A stretch of 64,000 nucleotides of DNA from Rhizobium sp. GTDB taxonomy: Bacteria > Pseudomonadota > Alphaproteobacteria > Rhizobiales > Rhizobiaceae. A program made the position numbers and the translations under genes. The notes under the pieces are model-generated. The model was not told the origin of the DNA, searched no databases, and worked only from the letters and a program-made list of their open reading frames with translations. Each line of letters opens with the position of its first letter. The first letter of the stretch is position 1. Positions 18,469-28,937 of this stretch are shown one piece after another. The stretch is taken from assembly GCA_019739215.1 (NCBI GenBank), contig JAHHDR010000022.1, positions 1-64,000 of the forward strand, read 5' to 3'.

Positions 18469-19488
18469 CTATCGGGCGGCGATGCGGCGTTCGACATCAT
18501 CGGCGAGTTTACGGAGGTCGCGGGTCATGCCCGCGACCTTTTCGATGGCCGCGACAGCCAGATCCGTCGCCACATAGTCGGGCTTGTGGCCCAGCCCCCT
18601 GACCCAGACCAGTTCGGATCCGCGGATTGTCGCGGTTCAGTCCAAGCGAGTGCAGTTCTTCATAGACGATCTCGTCGCTGTCGCCTGATATGATGACGGT
18701 CGGTGCAATGATCTCGCGATAGCGCGGCTGGGTCCTGCGCACATAGGTGAGCAGGTTGGCAACGTCGCGGGCGTTGCTGCAGAAAATTGTCGGGCCTCAG
18801 GACCATGGGTATGGCGGCATTTTCGAGATAGCCGGATGGCACGGGGTTGGGATGGAAAACCGTTTCGACGCCCTGATGCGACGCGGGACAGACCGGCCGG
18901 CAGCGCGATGGTGTTGCAGAACAGGCGGCCGAGATAGGGCGTGTTGGCAAGGTCGTAGTACCAGTCGACGCCGCCCGGCCAGGGATGTGTGGCGGGGGAG
19001 AGGAAGACCAGCCCCAGTACCCTCTCGGGATGGCGCAGGGCGAAGGCCGCAGTCGTCGCGCCGCCGAAGGAATGCCCGATGACGATCACCTTGCCGAGAC
19101 CGCGTGCGTCAAGCAGCCGTGCGATGGCGTCGGCCTGGCCGTCCGGGGTGAGAGTCGCGTCGTCTCCACGCTCGGAGTAGCCATGGCCCGGACGGTCGAC
19201 GAACAGCATCTCAGCCCGTCCCGCGAGCGGCTTGCCGAAGGCCGCCATCGGATCGCGCAGGTTGCCGCTGGCGCCGTGGATGAACAGCAGCGCCGGCAGA
19301 TCGGCGTTCTCAGGGCGCGGGACATGCACGCTGTTGAGGCGAAAGCCGCCGACGTCGGTCAGCGTACCGGCATTGGGATAGCGCGCGGCGATCTGGCGCG
19401 ACTGCCACTGGGTAAACAGGAAGGCCAGGAGCAGGATGCCAGCAATGCCGGAGACAAGGTAGAGGACGAGCTTGAGCATGAGCACCAT
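18469..19488 (-). CDS. Alpha/beta hydrolase (frameshifted; arm 2 copy)
   Basis: Carries the shared frameshift seen in arm 1 plus two private differences: one A fewer in the run at about 18780, and one extra base at about 18627 (GACAATCCG for GACATCCG). The catalytic histidine region is therefore out of frame in this copy. Confidence 0.8.
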
Positions 19489-19535
19489 GAACAACAGGAG
19501 ACGACCTGACTTCTACGCGCCTGAGGGCCGGTGGT

Positions 19536-20150
19536 TCAGGTTTTCTGACCTGCAAGCTTGTTCATGAGTTCGAGGATCTGCTTCTGGGCATCTCGATCCG
19601 CTGGATAGTGCGAGAGGTAGGTCTCCCAGGCCTCGAGCGCGTGCTGGTCATGGCCGGTTTCCTGGAGGATGCCGGCGACACCGGCCAGTGCCCCGAGATG
19701 ACGGGGCTCGAGGGCGAGCACGCGGGCGCTGTCGGACATGGCTTTCGGATAATTTCCCAGCAGGTAATGCAGTGTGGCTCGGCGATTCCAGCCCTCGACA
19801 TAGGCCGGACTGAGCAACGTGACCTGATCGAGAAAATCGAGCGCGGCACCATAGCGCTTGTCGTTCATGGCGCGGGCGGCGCTCTCCATCAGGAAATCCA
19901 CGGTCGCGCTGCCAGAGATCGTGAAGACTTCGCGGATCTCGCTGGAGATGGCGCGTGCCTGCTCGGTGCTGCGTTCGCGCCGCAATCGCATGAAGAGATT
20001 GTCGAGACGTTGCTCGCCCGTCGCCAGCGGCCCGGGCGCACTCTCCTTCACAGGATCGGCCTTGGGCGTGGCAGCCTTGGTGTCCTGCCCGAGAGCGGGG
20101 ACAGAGGCGAGGAGAACCAGGAGCGGGATGGCAGACATAAGAAAGCGCAT
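19536..20150 (-). CDS. Secreted TPR-repeat protein (arm 2 copy)
   Basis: Exact mirror of 11878-12492: 204 residues, signal peptide then TPR helices. Confidence 0.8.
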   Translation of the reverse strand: MRFLMSAIPLLVLLASVPALGQDTKAATPKADPVKESAPGPLATGEQRLDNLFMRLRRERSTEQARAISSEIREVFTISGSATVDFLMESAARAMNDKRYGAALDFLDQVTLLSPAYVEGWNRRATLHYLLGNYPKAMSDSARVLALEPRHLGALAGVAGILQETGHDQHALEAWETYLSHYPADRDAQKQILELMNKLAGQKT

Positions 20151-20241
20151 GGCGGGCAACGTAGCCCGCCATCGCGAATATTTAAAGGCAAAATATCGTG
20201 AGCCGGCCGATGCCGGCACAGGCTTCGTCAGCGACGCCCGA

Positions 20242-20367
20242 TCAGCCCTGACGGGCCTTGTAGCGCGGATTCAGCTTGTTGATGATGTAGACCCGGCCCT
20301 TGCGGCGGACCAGACGGTTTTCACGATGACGGGCCTTGAGCGCCTTGAGCGAGTTCTTGATCTTCAT
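20242..20367 (-). CDS. rpmJ: 50S ribosomal protein L36, type B (arm 2 copy)
   Basis: Exact mirror of 11661-11786. A second identical chromosomal rpmJ would be unusual, which supports the artefact reading of the palindrome. Confidence 0.95.
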   Translation of the reverse strand: MKIKNSLKALKARHRENRLVRRKGRVYIINKLNPRYKARQG

Positions 20368-20534
20368 TGTACTGGTCCGCGATGTTTGCAGGCAGATCCT
20401 GCGTCATTGACAATCAAAAGCGCGCCGCTGGCTAGGAGGCGCGCCCGGAATTGGTTGTGGCATGTAACGGCAGAGTCTTTCGATGTCAACTGCGGGAAGC
20501 CCGAAATCCACGCCAAAACCACGCATTCCCGCAT

Positions 20535-20559
20535 GAAAAAGGCCGGCTGAGCCGGCCTT
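20535..20559 (-). terminator. Terminator of rcdA (arm 2 copy)
   Basis: Mirror of 11469-11493: GGCCGGCT/AGCCGGCC stem with T run on the minus strand. Confidence 0.85.
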
Positions 20560-20581
20560 GAAAACCCGATGTTGCAGCGCC

Positions 20582-21100
20582 TCAGTGCCCGCCGAATGCA
20601 GTCTTCAGCAGCGAGAGCTGGGCCTGAACCGAGTTCTGGTTGTTGGCGGCCGGAACGGTCTGATCGACCGGGCGGTAGATTTCGCGGTCGAGCACGGCGA
20701 CCCTGTTCTGCAGGCGGATGGACTTCTCCACCAGTTCGCGGAACTCGAGCGGCAGGTCGGTCCAGCCCGGAGCGGCGCGATCGACATTGAAGGTGTCGAG
20801 GCGGACCTTCTTCTTTTCGTTCACCACCTGGTCGCGTGTCATCTCGCCATTGTTGATGGCGCGCTGCAGAAGCAGCCAGGACGCGACCTGCATGAGCCGG
20901 GTGGTCAGGCGCATGGATTCGGCGGCGTACAGAACGGAGCCCATCCGCGGCAGGGCCTTGGAGGCATGGCGGCCAGGGCCGTCGAGATAGCCCGCCGTTT
21001 CCTCGACCAGAGCCATGCCCTCGCCGTAAAGAGACTTGAACTGGTTGGACGAAGCCGCATGACCGGCGAAGCTTATGGTATTTACACCCATCTCAGACAT
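20582..21100 (-). CDS. rcdA: RcdA (arm 2 copy)
   Basis: Exact mirror of 10928-11446, 172 residues, intact. Confidence 0.88.
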   Translation of the reverse strand: MSEMGVNTISFAGHAASSNQFKSLYGEGMALVEETAGYLDGPGRHASKALPRMGSVLYAAESMRLTTRLMQVASWLLLQRAINNGEMTRDQVVNEKKKVRLDTFNVDRAAPGWTDLPLEFRELVEKSIRLQNRVAVLDREIYRPVDQTVPAANNQNSVQAQLSLLKTAFGGH

Positions 21101-21195
21101 TCAATTTCATTCCCGTACGCATCACATCGGAAGCTGGCCTAGGCCGCCTGAACAACAGCGACAATATACCCCTACCTCTTGTGCGCAACCCAATT

Positions 21196-21211
21196 CTTAA
21201 GGAACGGTTAA
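21196..21211 (-). promoter_or_regulatory. CtrA box upstream of rcdA (arm 2 copy)
   Basis: Minus strand TTAACCGTTCCTTAAG, mirror of 10817-10832. Confidence 0.6.
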
Positions 21212-21259
21212 TCTCCACAACTAATATCAAATGGGCGGTAATTGTTCCAGCATGTCGAA

Positions 21260-21357
21260 CGAAAAAAAGAGCCGCGCGAGCGGCTCTTCAAGGTAAAACA
21301 GGGAGAAAAATCAGACGCAACCCCATGAAGGAAATTGTCTGAGTCCAGAAGCTCTGG
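21260..21357 (-). ncRNA. Candidate CtrA-linked small RNA (arm 2 copy)
   Basis: Mirror of 10671-10768, with the same three hairpins and terminator (21260-21287). Confidence 0.5.
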
Positions 21358-21382
21358 ATATGAACAGTAATGTCATGGAAAG

Positions 21383-21398
21383 GTTAACGAAAGGTTAA
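21383..21398 (-). promoter_or_regulatory. CtrA box upstream of the candidate sRNA (arm 2 copy)
   Basis: Minus strand TTAACCTTTCGTTAAC, mirror of 10630-10645. Confidence 0.65.
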
Positions 21399-21616
21399 CG
21401 CGCCGCGTCTCGCCAAGCGAAAGCGGCCGGAAGGTGCGCGTTCTTCTTGACCTTTGCCAGTATAGAGTCCGGTTATGCGCATGTCCGACTGTCGGTGTCG
21501 TCGGGCGCAGTTCGTCGCCACCGCGCCATACACACCGTGGGCGCGTGTAACCCCTTCAATTCGGCGCAATCTTCCTCTAGTCTCCGGCCACGAATTGACC
21601 AACGGATATTGAAAGC

Positions 21617-22653
21617 ATGGCTGCAGCAGGATTCTTCGAACGTGACGAGGAAGCGAACGATCAGGCGTCCTACAGCCGGAAGCTCTCGAGTCCGATGTCC
21701 TACTTCTGGACCATGGTCATATTTCTCATACTCGCGGGGTTCACGGGTGCCATCCTGTTCCGTCAGGCGCGCGAGGCCTTCGCCTCCAATCCCGGGCTGA
21801 ATGGTCTTATCCTCGGCGTTGCCGCCGTGGGCATCCTCCTGGCGTTCAACCATGTGCTGGCGCTGAGGCCGGAGGTTCGATGGTTCAACTCGTTCCGTGC
21901 GGCGGGAAGCGCCGAGAAGGCCGGCGGTGATCCGGTGATGCTGGCGCCGATGCGGGCGCTGATGTCGTCGAGCCAGACGGGTGCGCTCTCAACCGCAGCG
22001 CTGCGGTCGATCCTCGATTCCATCGCCTCGCGCCTCGACGAGCAGCGCGACATCACGCGCTACCTTACCGGGCTTCTGGTCTTTCTCGGCCTGCTCGGCA
22101 CGTTCTGGGGCCTCCTCGGAACGATCGGCTCGATCAACACCGTCATCCAGGGTCTGGACCCCGGCACGGGCCAGAGCGCCGATATTCTCAACACGCTGAA
22201 GGAGAGCCTGTCGGCGCCGCTGGTCGGCATGGGAACGGCGTTTTCCTCGTCGCTCTTCGGTCTTTCGGGGTCGCTGGTCCTCGGCTTCCTGGACCTCCAG
22301 GCGGGGCGGGCACAGAACCGGTTCTATAACGAACTCGAAAACTGGCTGTCTTCGGTCACCGACGTCAGCCACGATTTTGCGCCGGCCGTTGCGCGAGTCG
22401 CGGCAACCGGATCGACGGACGAGATCAAGGCCCTTGCGGAGCAACTGACGAAGATCACGTCGGAAGGCGGCTGGCGGCACCCAGCGGTCGACAGCGGCCA
22501 TGGCCTCGCCTTGCCGAGGGCATACAGGGCCTCGTGCGCAACATGCGGACCGAGCAGCAGATGCTGCGAGACTGGATCGAGGCCCAGCAGGAGGAATCCA
22601 AGGCCCTGCGTCGCACCCTCGATCAACTGACCGACAAGATCGGGGGCAAGTAG
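21617..22653 (+). CDS. MotA/ExbB-like protein (arm 2 copy, two extra bases)
   Basis: Matches the arm 1 gene except for two inserted C: in GGCGGCTGGCGGC near 22472 and in CTCGCCTTGCC near 22510. The channel helices are intact, but the last 50 or so residues are scrambled, and the frame returned by the two shifts does not match the arm 1 tail. The stop expected from arm 1 is at 22651-22653. Confidence 0.85.
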
Positions 22654-22654
22654 C

Positions 22655-23705
22655 ATGGCGTTGCGTCGCAAGGGCGGCCGGGAACGCACGATCGACTACT
22701 GGCCGGGATTCGTCGACGCGCTGTCGACGCTGTTGCTGGCGATCATGTTCCTGCTCACCGTCTTCGTGCTGGCGCAGTTCATCCTGAGCCGCGAAATCTC
22801 AGGACGCGACGAGGTTCTCGAGCGGCTGAACAACCAGATCAACGAGCTCACCGAATTGCTGGCCCTTGAGAAGGGCGGCAACCAGGACCTCGAGGATTCC
22901 TTCGCCAATCTCCAGGCGCAACTGACGAATGCCGAGACCGAACGCTCGCGGCTCCAGCAACTTCTCGACAAGGGCGCTGGCACCTCGGACGCTGCCACCG
23001 CACGTGTCGGGGTGCTCAACGAAGAGCTTTCCAAGCAGAAGGAAGTCAGCCAGCAGGCGCTGAGCCAGGTGGAGTTGCTGAACCAGCAGATCGCGGCCCT
23101 GCGCGCGCAGATTGCTGCGGTGGAGGAGGCGCTTCAGGTTTCCGAAGCCAGGGACAAGGCCTCGCAGACCAAGATCGCGGATCTCGGCAAGCGGCTCAAC
23201 GTGGCGCTGGCTCAGCGAGTGCAGGAGCTCAACCGCTATCGGTCCGACTTCTTCGGCCGGCTTGCGCGAGATCCTGTCCGACCGCGAGAACATCCGCATC
23301 GTCGGCGACCGCTTCGTCTTCCAGTCGGAAGTCCTCTTCCCGCTCGGGCGGCGCCGACCCTCGATACGGCGCTGGCCAGGCGGAGATGGCGCAAGCTCGC
23401 GGCAGGCCGTGTCTCGAACTGGCGCAGGGAGATTCCCGCCGAGATCAACTGGGTGCTGCAGCGTCGACGGCCATACCGGCAATGCGTCGCCGCTCTCGGG
23501 CACGGGCCGCTATGCCGGGACAACTGGGAGCTCTCCTCGGCCCGCGCGACCTCGGTGGTCAAGTTCCTGATCGTCCCAGGGCGTGCCTGCCGAATCGGCT
23601 GGTGGCCGCCGGTTTCGGCGAGTATCCAGCCGCTCGCCGCAGGGCGACAGCGACGAGGCGAAGAACCAGAATCGCCGCATCGAGCTCAAGCTCACGGAGA
23701 AATAG
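22655..23705 (+). CDS. MotB/OmpA-like protein (arm 2 copy, heavily corrupted 3' half)
   Basis: The first 200 residues (membrane helix, coiled coil) equal the arm 1 copy. From about 23257 to 23700 there are many insertions and some changes relative to arm 1, 19 net extra bases, so the OmpA-like domain is fragmented over all three frames (pieces such as NWELSSARATSVVKFL are recognisable). The expected stop TAG is at 23703-23705. The pattern is that of poorly corrected long-read sequence, not of gene decay. Confidence 0.85.
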
Positions 23706-23865
23706 ACAGTTGCTCGCGAAGCAGCGAGGTGACGACGATGGCGACACCCATGGCGACCGCGATCTTCCAGAAATCGCGCCGCTTGCGCAGGCCCGGCAGG
23801 TTGAGCGGCCAGATGACATGCAGCGCCATCAGGATCACGCCGATGATGGGGATGACTTTCGTCAA
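23692..23865 (-). CDS. Small membrane protein, 57 aa (arm 2 copy)
   Basis: Mirror of 8184-8357, two hydrophobic segments, TTG start inferred. Confidence 0.55.
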   Translation of the reverse strand: MTKVIPIIGVILMALHVIWPLNLPGLRKRRDFWKIAVAMGVAIVVTSLLREQLSISP

Positions 23866-24076
23866 GCTCTTCCGCCCTCGGGTGGAGTGTGCCACATATT
23901 CGGCGCCTTTCGTGTCGATGGCAATCGTCGTGCCGCCGGTTGGATAAGCATTTGAGGTCGCATAGACTTCTCGGCACGAATCGGCGCCCGTCAATCCTTA
24001 GCACCCTCCGGGGCCTCCCGTCAGTCTCCAGGCAGCGACGGGACCGGCCCGCCGCAACCGAATAGAGCACTGCCTC

Positions 24077-25372
24077 ATGAGACAGAACCTGTTTTCCGTT
24101 TTGGCGCTTCTCACCGGAACGCTGTTCCTGTTTCTCGGCAATGGCCTGCACAGCCTGCTGATGCCGATGCGGGGCGCGGTGGAAGGATATTCGGAAACGA
24201 TCCTGGGCTTCTTCGGCACGTCCTGGGCGGCGGGGTTCGTGCTCGGCTGCATCTTCGCGCGGCGCCTCGTCAAGCGCATCGGGCATGTCCGTGCCTTTTC
24301 CGGCTTCATCTCGATCATCGCCATCACCGCGCTCGCCACCGGCCTCGCGGTGGATCCGACGGTGTGGATCCTGTCGCGCGCAGTCACCGGCTTTTCCTCG
24401 GCGGCAACGGCAATGATCATCGAAAGCTGGCTCAACGAGCGGGCGACGAACGAGAGCCGCGGGATGATCTTCTCGTTCTACATCTCGATCACGCTGCTCG
24501 GGGTGGTCGGCGGGCAGATGACCGTGGCGCTGGCGGACATCAATACGCAGACGCTGTTTCTGATGGCGGGTATCTATTACTGTTTCGCGATGCTGCCGAC
24601 GCTGGTCTCCAACGCGCAGACCCCCAAGCCGCTGAACGAGGTCAAGCTGGACCTCGTGGCCCTCTACAAGAACTCGCCCGTATCGTTTGTCGGCATTCTG
24701 CTGGTGGGCATTGCCAACGGCGCATGGGGCACGCTCGGGGCGGTGTTCGGCGCCAAGGCCGGCCTGTCGACGGGCGACGTGGCGCTGATGATGACGATCA
24801 CGATCTTCGCTGGCGCCGCCATGCAGATCCCGGCGGGTCGCATGTCGGACCGCATGGACCGGCGCTACGTGCTGGCGATTCTCTCGGGCGTCGCCTTCAT
24901 CGCGGGCTTCCAGCTCTTCGTCATCCAGCCGGAAAACGTGATGACGCTGCTCATCCTGATCGGCGTCTACGGGGCGACGGCGAACGCGCTCTATCCGATT
25001 GCCGTGGCCCATGCCAACGACTTCGCCAAGTCGTCCGACTTCGTCGCGATTTCCGGCGGGCTGTTGCTGCTCTACGGCATCGGCACGGTGATCGGCCCAA
25101 CGGTGGGCGGCCCGGTCATGGAGTATCTTGGGCCGTACTCGCTCTTCGCCGTGACCGCGCTGCCCCATATCCTGATTGTCGTCTATGCGATCATCCGCTC
25201 GCGCATGCGCGCGCCGGTGCCGGTCGGCGAGCGCGACAGCTACCAGTCGGTATCATCAGGCACAACGGTGACGCCGGAAAGCCTGGCGCTCAACCCGCGG
25301 GCACAGCCCTTGCCGGACGCCGATGCCGAGACTGGCGACATGCCCGCCAAGGATGGAAGGGAGACCGCATGA
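24077..25372 (+). CDS. MFS transporter, YcaD-like (arm 2 copy)
   Basis: Exact mirror of 6677-7972, 431 residues, intact. Start MRQNLFSVLALLTGTLFLF. Confidence 0.88.
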   Translation: MRQNLFSVLALLTGTLFLFLGNGLHSLLMPMRGAVEGYSETILGFFGTSWAAGFVLGCIFARRLVKRIGHVRAFSGFISIIAITALATGLAVDPTVWILSRAVTGFSSAATAMIIESWLNERATNESRGMIFSFYISITLLGVVGGQMTVALADINTQTLFLMAGIYYCFAMLPTLVSNAQTPKPLNEVKLDLVALYKNSPVSFVGILLVGIANGAWGTLGAVFGAKAGLSTGDVALMMTITIFAGAAMQIPAGRMSDRMDRRYVLAILSGVAFIAGFQLFVIQPENVMTLLILIGVYGATANALYPIAVAHANDFAKSSDFVAISGGLLLLYGIGTVIGPTVGGPVMEYLGPYSLFAVTALPHILIVVYAIIRSRMRAPVPVGERDSYQSVSSGTTVTPESLALNPRAQPLPDADAETGDMPAKDGRETA

Positions 25373-25560
25373 GCCTTTTCGACGACGACAAACCCCTCAA
25401 GAAGCCCGGTCACGAGATCGGCTCGGACCTGTCAATGCTGTCGGTAGACGAACTCAGGATCCGGGTGGCGCTGCTCGCTTCGGAGATCGACCGGCTCGAA
25501 GCGGCAATCGCGGCGAAGTCGTCCAGCCGGAACACCGCCGAGGACCTGTTCCGCAAGTAG
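25369..25560 (+). CDS. DUF1192 family small protein (arm 2 copy)
   Basis: Exact mirror of 6489-6680, overlapping the transporter stop by four bases. Confidence 0.85.
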   Translation: MSLFDDDKPLKKPGHEIGSDLSMLSVDELRIRVALLASEIDRLEAAIAAKSSSRNTAEDLFRK

Positions 25561-25685
25561 TTTGCGCCTTTGCCGGGCATGGCGCCTTATCGTTGCCGGA
25601 CAAGCCCGCGTCGTTACGGGACCAGTTTTCATTTGTCCGGCGAGGCTCTAAGAGGTCCTCAGATGACACTTACAGAAGGTCGAAC
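25561..25685 (+). other. Structured spacer upstream of 5-FCL (arm 2 copy)
   Basis: Between the DUF1192 stop and the 5-FCL start. GCCGGACAA (starting near 25594) pairs with TTGTCCGGC (ending near 25642), with a CCCGCG...CGGG inner hairpin; no T run. Could be a leader structure, an attenuator or a small RNA; nothing identifies it. Confidence 0.4.
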
Positions 25686-26276
25686 ATGATCTCGAAGGCC
25701 CTCAAGGCAAAGCTGCGGACCGAGAGTCTGGCGGCGCGTGATGCGATCGGCGGCGAGAGCCGGATCGAAAAGAGCATGGCGATCGCCGATGCCGGTGGCG
25801 GGCTGATCGATTTCCTGCCCGGCGAAGAGGTTTCGGGCTTCTTTCCGATCCGTTCCGAGGTCGACGTCCGCCCACTGATGCAGAGGCTGAAGGAAAGGGG
25901 CGCGAAGCTTTCGGTGCCTGTCGTGCTCGACAAGCAGACGATCGTCTTCCGGGAAACTGCTCGCGGGCGCCCCGCTGGTCAGCACCGGCTTCGGCACGTT
26001 CGGCCCCGGAGAGGATGCCCGCGTCGTCGATCCCGACGTGATGCTGGGTGCCGCTCGCGGCTTTTTGATCGCGCCGGACACCGGATCGGCTATGGCGCCG
26101 GCTATTACGATCGTGCAATTTCCCGCCTTCACGACAAGGGCAGGCGCCCGCGCCTGATCGGGGTCGCGTTCGACTGCCAGGAGGTCGATATCATCCCCGC
26201 GGAGGACCACGATGTGGCAGTCGACGCAATCCTCACCGAAAGCGGGCTCAGGCTGATCGCGAAGGAGAATTCATGA
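25686..26276 (+). CDS. 5-formyltetrahydrofolate cyclo-ligase (three frameshifts; arm 2 copy)
   Basis: Same three over-long homopolymers as arm 1, at 25954-25956 (AAA), 26046-26048 (GGG) and 26062-26066 (TTTTT). Net +3 bases keeps the overall frame while garbling about 35 residues between them. Confidence 0.85.
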   Translation: MISKALKAKLRTESLAARDAIGGESRIEKSMAIADAGGGLIDFLPGEEVSGFFPIRSEVDVRPLMQRLKERGAKLSVPVVLDKQTIVFRETARGRPAGQHRLRHVRPRRGCPRRRSRRDAGCRSRLFDRAGHRIGYGAGYYDRAISRLHDKGRRPRLIGVAFDCQEVDIIPAEDHDVAVDAILTESGLRLIAKENS

Positions 26277-27097
26277 GGCTGCTCTTTCTCGGCGACATGG
26301 TGGGGCGCAGCGGCCGGCAGGCGGTCTATGACAGGCTTCCGGGCATGATCTCCGATTTCCGGCTCGATTTCGTGGTGGTCAACGGCGAGAATGCGGCGGG
26401 TGGCTTCGGCGTCACCGAGGAGATCTTCCAGGCGACGATCGACGCCGGGGCTGACGTGATGACCACGGGCAACCATGTCTGGGACCAGCGCGAGGCGCTC
26501 GTCTTCGCCGACCGGCACGACCAGTTTCTGCGGCCGGCCAACTATCCCGCCGGCACGCCCGGACGCGGCGCGGGCGTCTATATGGCCCGCAATGGTGCCC
26601 GCGTCCTGGTGGCCAACATCATGGGGCGGGTCTTCATGCACCCCGACCTCGACGATCCGTTCAAGAGTGCCGAGACCGTGCTCGCCGCCTGTCCGCTCGG
26701 CGAGCAGGCCGACGCGGTGGTCTTCGATTTCCACGCCGAGGCGACGAGCGAGAAGCAGTGCTTCGGCCATTTCGTCGACGGCAGGGCCAGTCTGGTCGTC
26801 GGAACGCATACGCACGCGCCGACGGCAGACCATCAGATCCTCAACGGCGGTACGGCCTATATGTCCGATGCCGGCATGTGCGGCGACTACGATTCCTCGC
26901 TCGGCATGGAGAAGGAGGAGCCGCTCAACCGCTTCCTGTCGAAGATTCCCCGCGGGCGCTTCGAGGCCGCCTCCGGCCCGGCCACGCTGTGCGGCGTCGG
27001 CGTGGAGATCTCCGACCGAACGGGGCTGGCGGAGAAGATCGCTCCGCTCCGGCTGGGGCCGCGGCTGGCAGAGACAGTGCCAGATTTCTGGAGGTGA
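26273..27097 (+). CDS. YmdB-like metallophosphoesterase (arm 2 copy)
   Basis: Exact mirror of 4952-5776, 274 residues, with start overlapping the 5-FCL stop. Confidence 0.9.
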   Translation: MRLLFLGDMVGRSGRQAVYDRLPGMISDFRLDFVVVNGENAAGGFGVTEEIFQATIDAGADVMTTGNHVWDQREALVFADRHDQFLRPANYPAGTPGRGAGVYMARNGARVLVANIMGRVFMHPDLDDPFKSAETVLAACPLGEQADAVVFDFHAEATSEKQCFGHFVDGRASLVVGTHTHAPTADHQILNGGTAYMSDAGMCGDYDSSLGMEKEEPLNRFLSKIPRGRFEAASGPATLCGVGVEISDRTGLAEKIAPLRLGPRLAETVPDFWR

Positions 27098-27228
27098 CTT
27101 CTCGCTGCGAGATTTGTCGGGCGAGCACGATAACAGGATTGTGACGGCCCGCCCGGAATTGCCGCTGGACGACCGTTCAGGGCTGCAGCATCCTTCGCGC
27201 CTGCACAAGGCTTCTTGGAGGATGCGCG

Positions 27229-28059
27229 ATGCTCCGTTGGCTCCTGTCGATAGCACTGTTTGTTGCCACGCCGCTGACGGTTCTGGCGCAGGACAAGCAA
27301 CAGCCGCGCCATTTCAGCCAATGCCAGGCGATCGCCGGCCGGCTGCCGGGCGTGACATTCGCACGGTATGAACCGGCGCCGCGACTGTTCCAGCCCGCCG
27401 CCCTGTCCGACGAGCCGGTGACCATCACGTTCCTCGGGCATTCCACGTTCCACATCGCCACGCCTGACGGTGTGACGATTGCGACGGATTACAGCGGCTG
27501 GCACAAGCCGCCCGTGCCGCCGCTGGTGGCGACCATGAACCATGCCCATACGACGCATTACACGCTGACTCCCGAGCCGGAGATCAAATACGTGCTGCAT
27601 GGCTGGAGCGATACGCCCGGTGAGTCGATCAAGCACGAGATTCTGGTCGAGGACACGTTCATCCGCAACGTCACAACCGACATCAATCGCTGGGGCCGGT
27701 CGGAAAAGGATGGCAACTCGATCTTCATCTTCGAGGTGCAGGGGCTCTGCATCGGGCACCTCGGGCATCTGCATCACGAACTCGACGAGGGTCATTATGC
27801 CGAGATCGGCCGGCTCGACGTGGTGATGGTGCCGGTGGACGGCGGGCTGACGATGGGCAAGGAAAGCATGAGCAAGGTGGTTCAGCGCCTGCGCTCGTCC
27901 GTGATCCTGCCGATGCACCGCCGCGGGCCGGTGATCGACGATTTCCTTGATATGTTCGGGCCGGAATTTGACAAGGTCGTTTCGACCGAGGCGGTGATCC
28001 AGGTGTCGCTCCGGTCGCTGCCGAAGAAGCCGACCATCTACGTTCTCCGAGGCGTGTGA
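27229..28059 (+). CDS. MBL-fold metallohydrolase, exported (arm 2 copy)
   Basis: Exact mirror of 3990-4820. AGGAGG (within TTGGAGGATG) lies just before the ATG. Confidence 0.75.
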   Translation: MLRWLLSIALFVATPLTVLAQDKQQPRHFSQCQAIAGRLPGVTFARYEPAPRLFQPAALSDEPVTITFLGHSTFHIATPDGVTIATDYSGWHKPPVPPLVATMNHAHTTHYTLTPEPEIKYVLHGWSDTPGESIKHEILVEDTFIRNVTTDINRWGRSEKDGNSIFIFEVQGLCIGHLGHLHHELDEGHYAEIGRLDVVMVPVDGGLTMGKESMSKVVQRLRSSVILPMHRRGPVIDDFLDMFGPEFDKVVSTEAVIQVSLRSLPKKPTIYVLRGV

Positions 28060-28137
28060 GGCTGCAGGCCTCTTGAATGCCTGCAATTCCGGCAATATAA
28101 GGCCGCATCCAACGATCCAGAGACGTATAGGGGTGCC

Positions 28138-28884
28138 ATGGCCGGCCATTCACAGTTCAAGAACATCATGCACCGGAAGGGGAAGCAGGATTCCATCCGG
28201 TCGAAAATGTTTTCCAAGCTCGCGCGCGAAATCACGGTCGCGGCAAAGGCGGGCCTTCCCGATGTCAGCATGAATGCGGCGCTTCGACTGGCGGTACAGA
28301 ATGCCAAGGCGCAGTCGATGCCGAAGGACAATATCGACCGCGCCATCAAGAAGGCCTCCGGCGCGGATGCCGAGAATTACGACCAGGTGCGCTACGAAGG
28401 CTATGGCCCGGGCGGCATCGCCGTCATCGTCGAGGCCTTGACCGACAACCGCAACCGTACCGCTTCCAACGTCCGGTCGATCTTCACCAAGGCTGGCGGC
28501 GCGCTGGGCGAAACCGGATCGGTGTCCTTCTCCTTCGACCATGTCGGCGAAATCGTCTATCCGCTCTCGGCCGCAGACGGCGACAAGATGATGGAAGCCG
28601 CAATCGAAGCCGGCGCGGATGACGTGCAGACCGACGAGGAAGGACACACGATCTATTGTGCCTTCGAATCGATCGGCGAGGTGTCGAAGGCGCTCGAAGG
28701 CATGCTGGGCGAAGCGTCAACCGTCAAGGCGATCTGGCGGGCGCAGAATTCCGTGCCCGTCGACGAGGAGCGGGCGCAGTCGCTGCTCAAGATGACCGAT
28801 TCGCTGGAAGACGATGACGACGTCCAGAACGTCTATACCAATATGGATATTTCCGAAGAGATCATGGCCAAACTCTCGGCTTGA
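28138..28884 (+). CDS. yebC: YebC/TACO1 family protein (arm 2 copy)
   Basis: Exact mirror of 3165-3911, 248 residues, intact. Confidence 0.95.
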   Translation: MAGHSQFKNIMHRKGKQDSIRSKMFSKLAREITVAAKAGLPDVSMNAALRLAVQNAKAQSMPKDNIDRAIKKASGADAENYDQVRYEGYGPGGIAVIVEALTDNRNRTASNVRSIFTKAGGALGETGSVSFSFDHVGEIVYPLSAADGDKMMEAAIEAGADDVQTDEEGHTIYCAFESIGEVSKALEGMLGEASTVKAIWRAQNSVPVDEERAQSLLKMTDSLEDDDDVQNVYTNMDISEEIMAKLSA

Positions 28885-28910
28885 ACCGAAGCATCGACGC
28901 GCAGGAGCCC

Positions 28911-28937
28911 GGAGCGGTCGGCCGCTCCGTGCTTTTT
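28911..28937 (+). terminator. Terminator downstream of yebC (arm 2 copy)
   Basis: GGAGCGG-TCGG-CCGCTCC then GTGCTTTTT, 26 bases after the yebC stop and touching the stop of the convergent monooxygenase gene. Confidence 0.7.
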
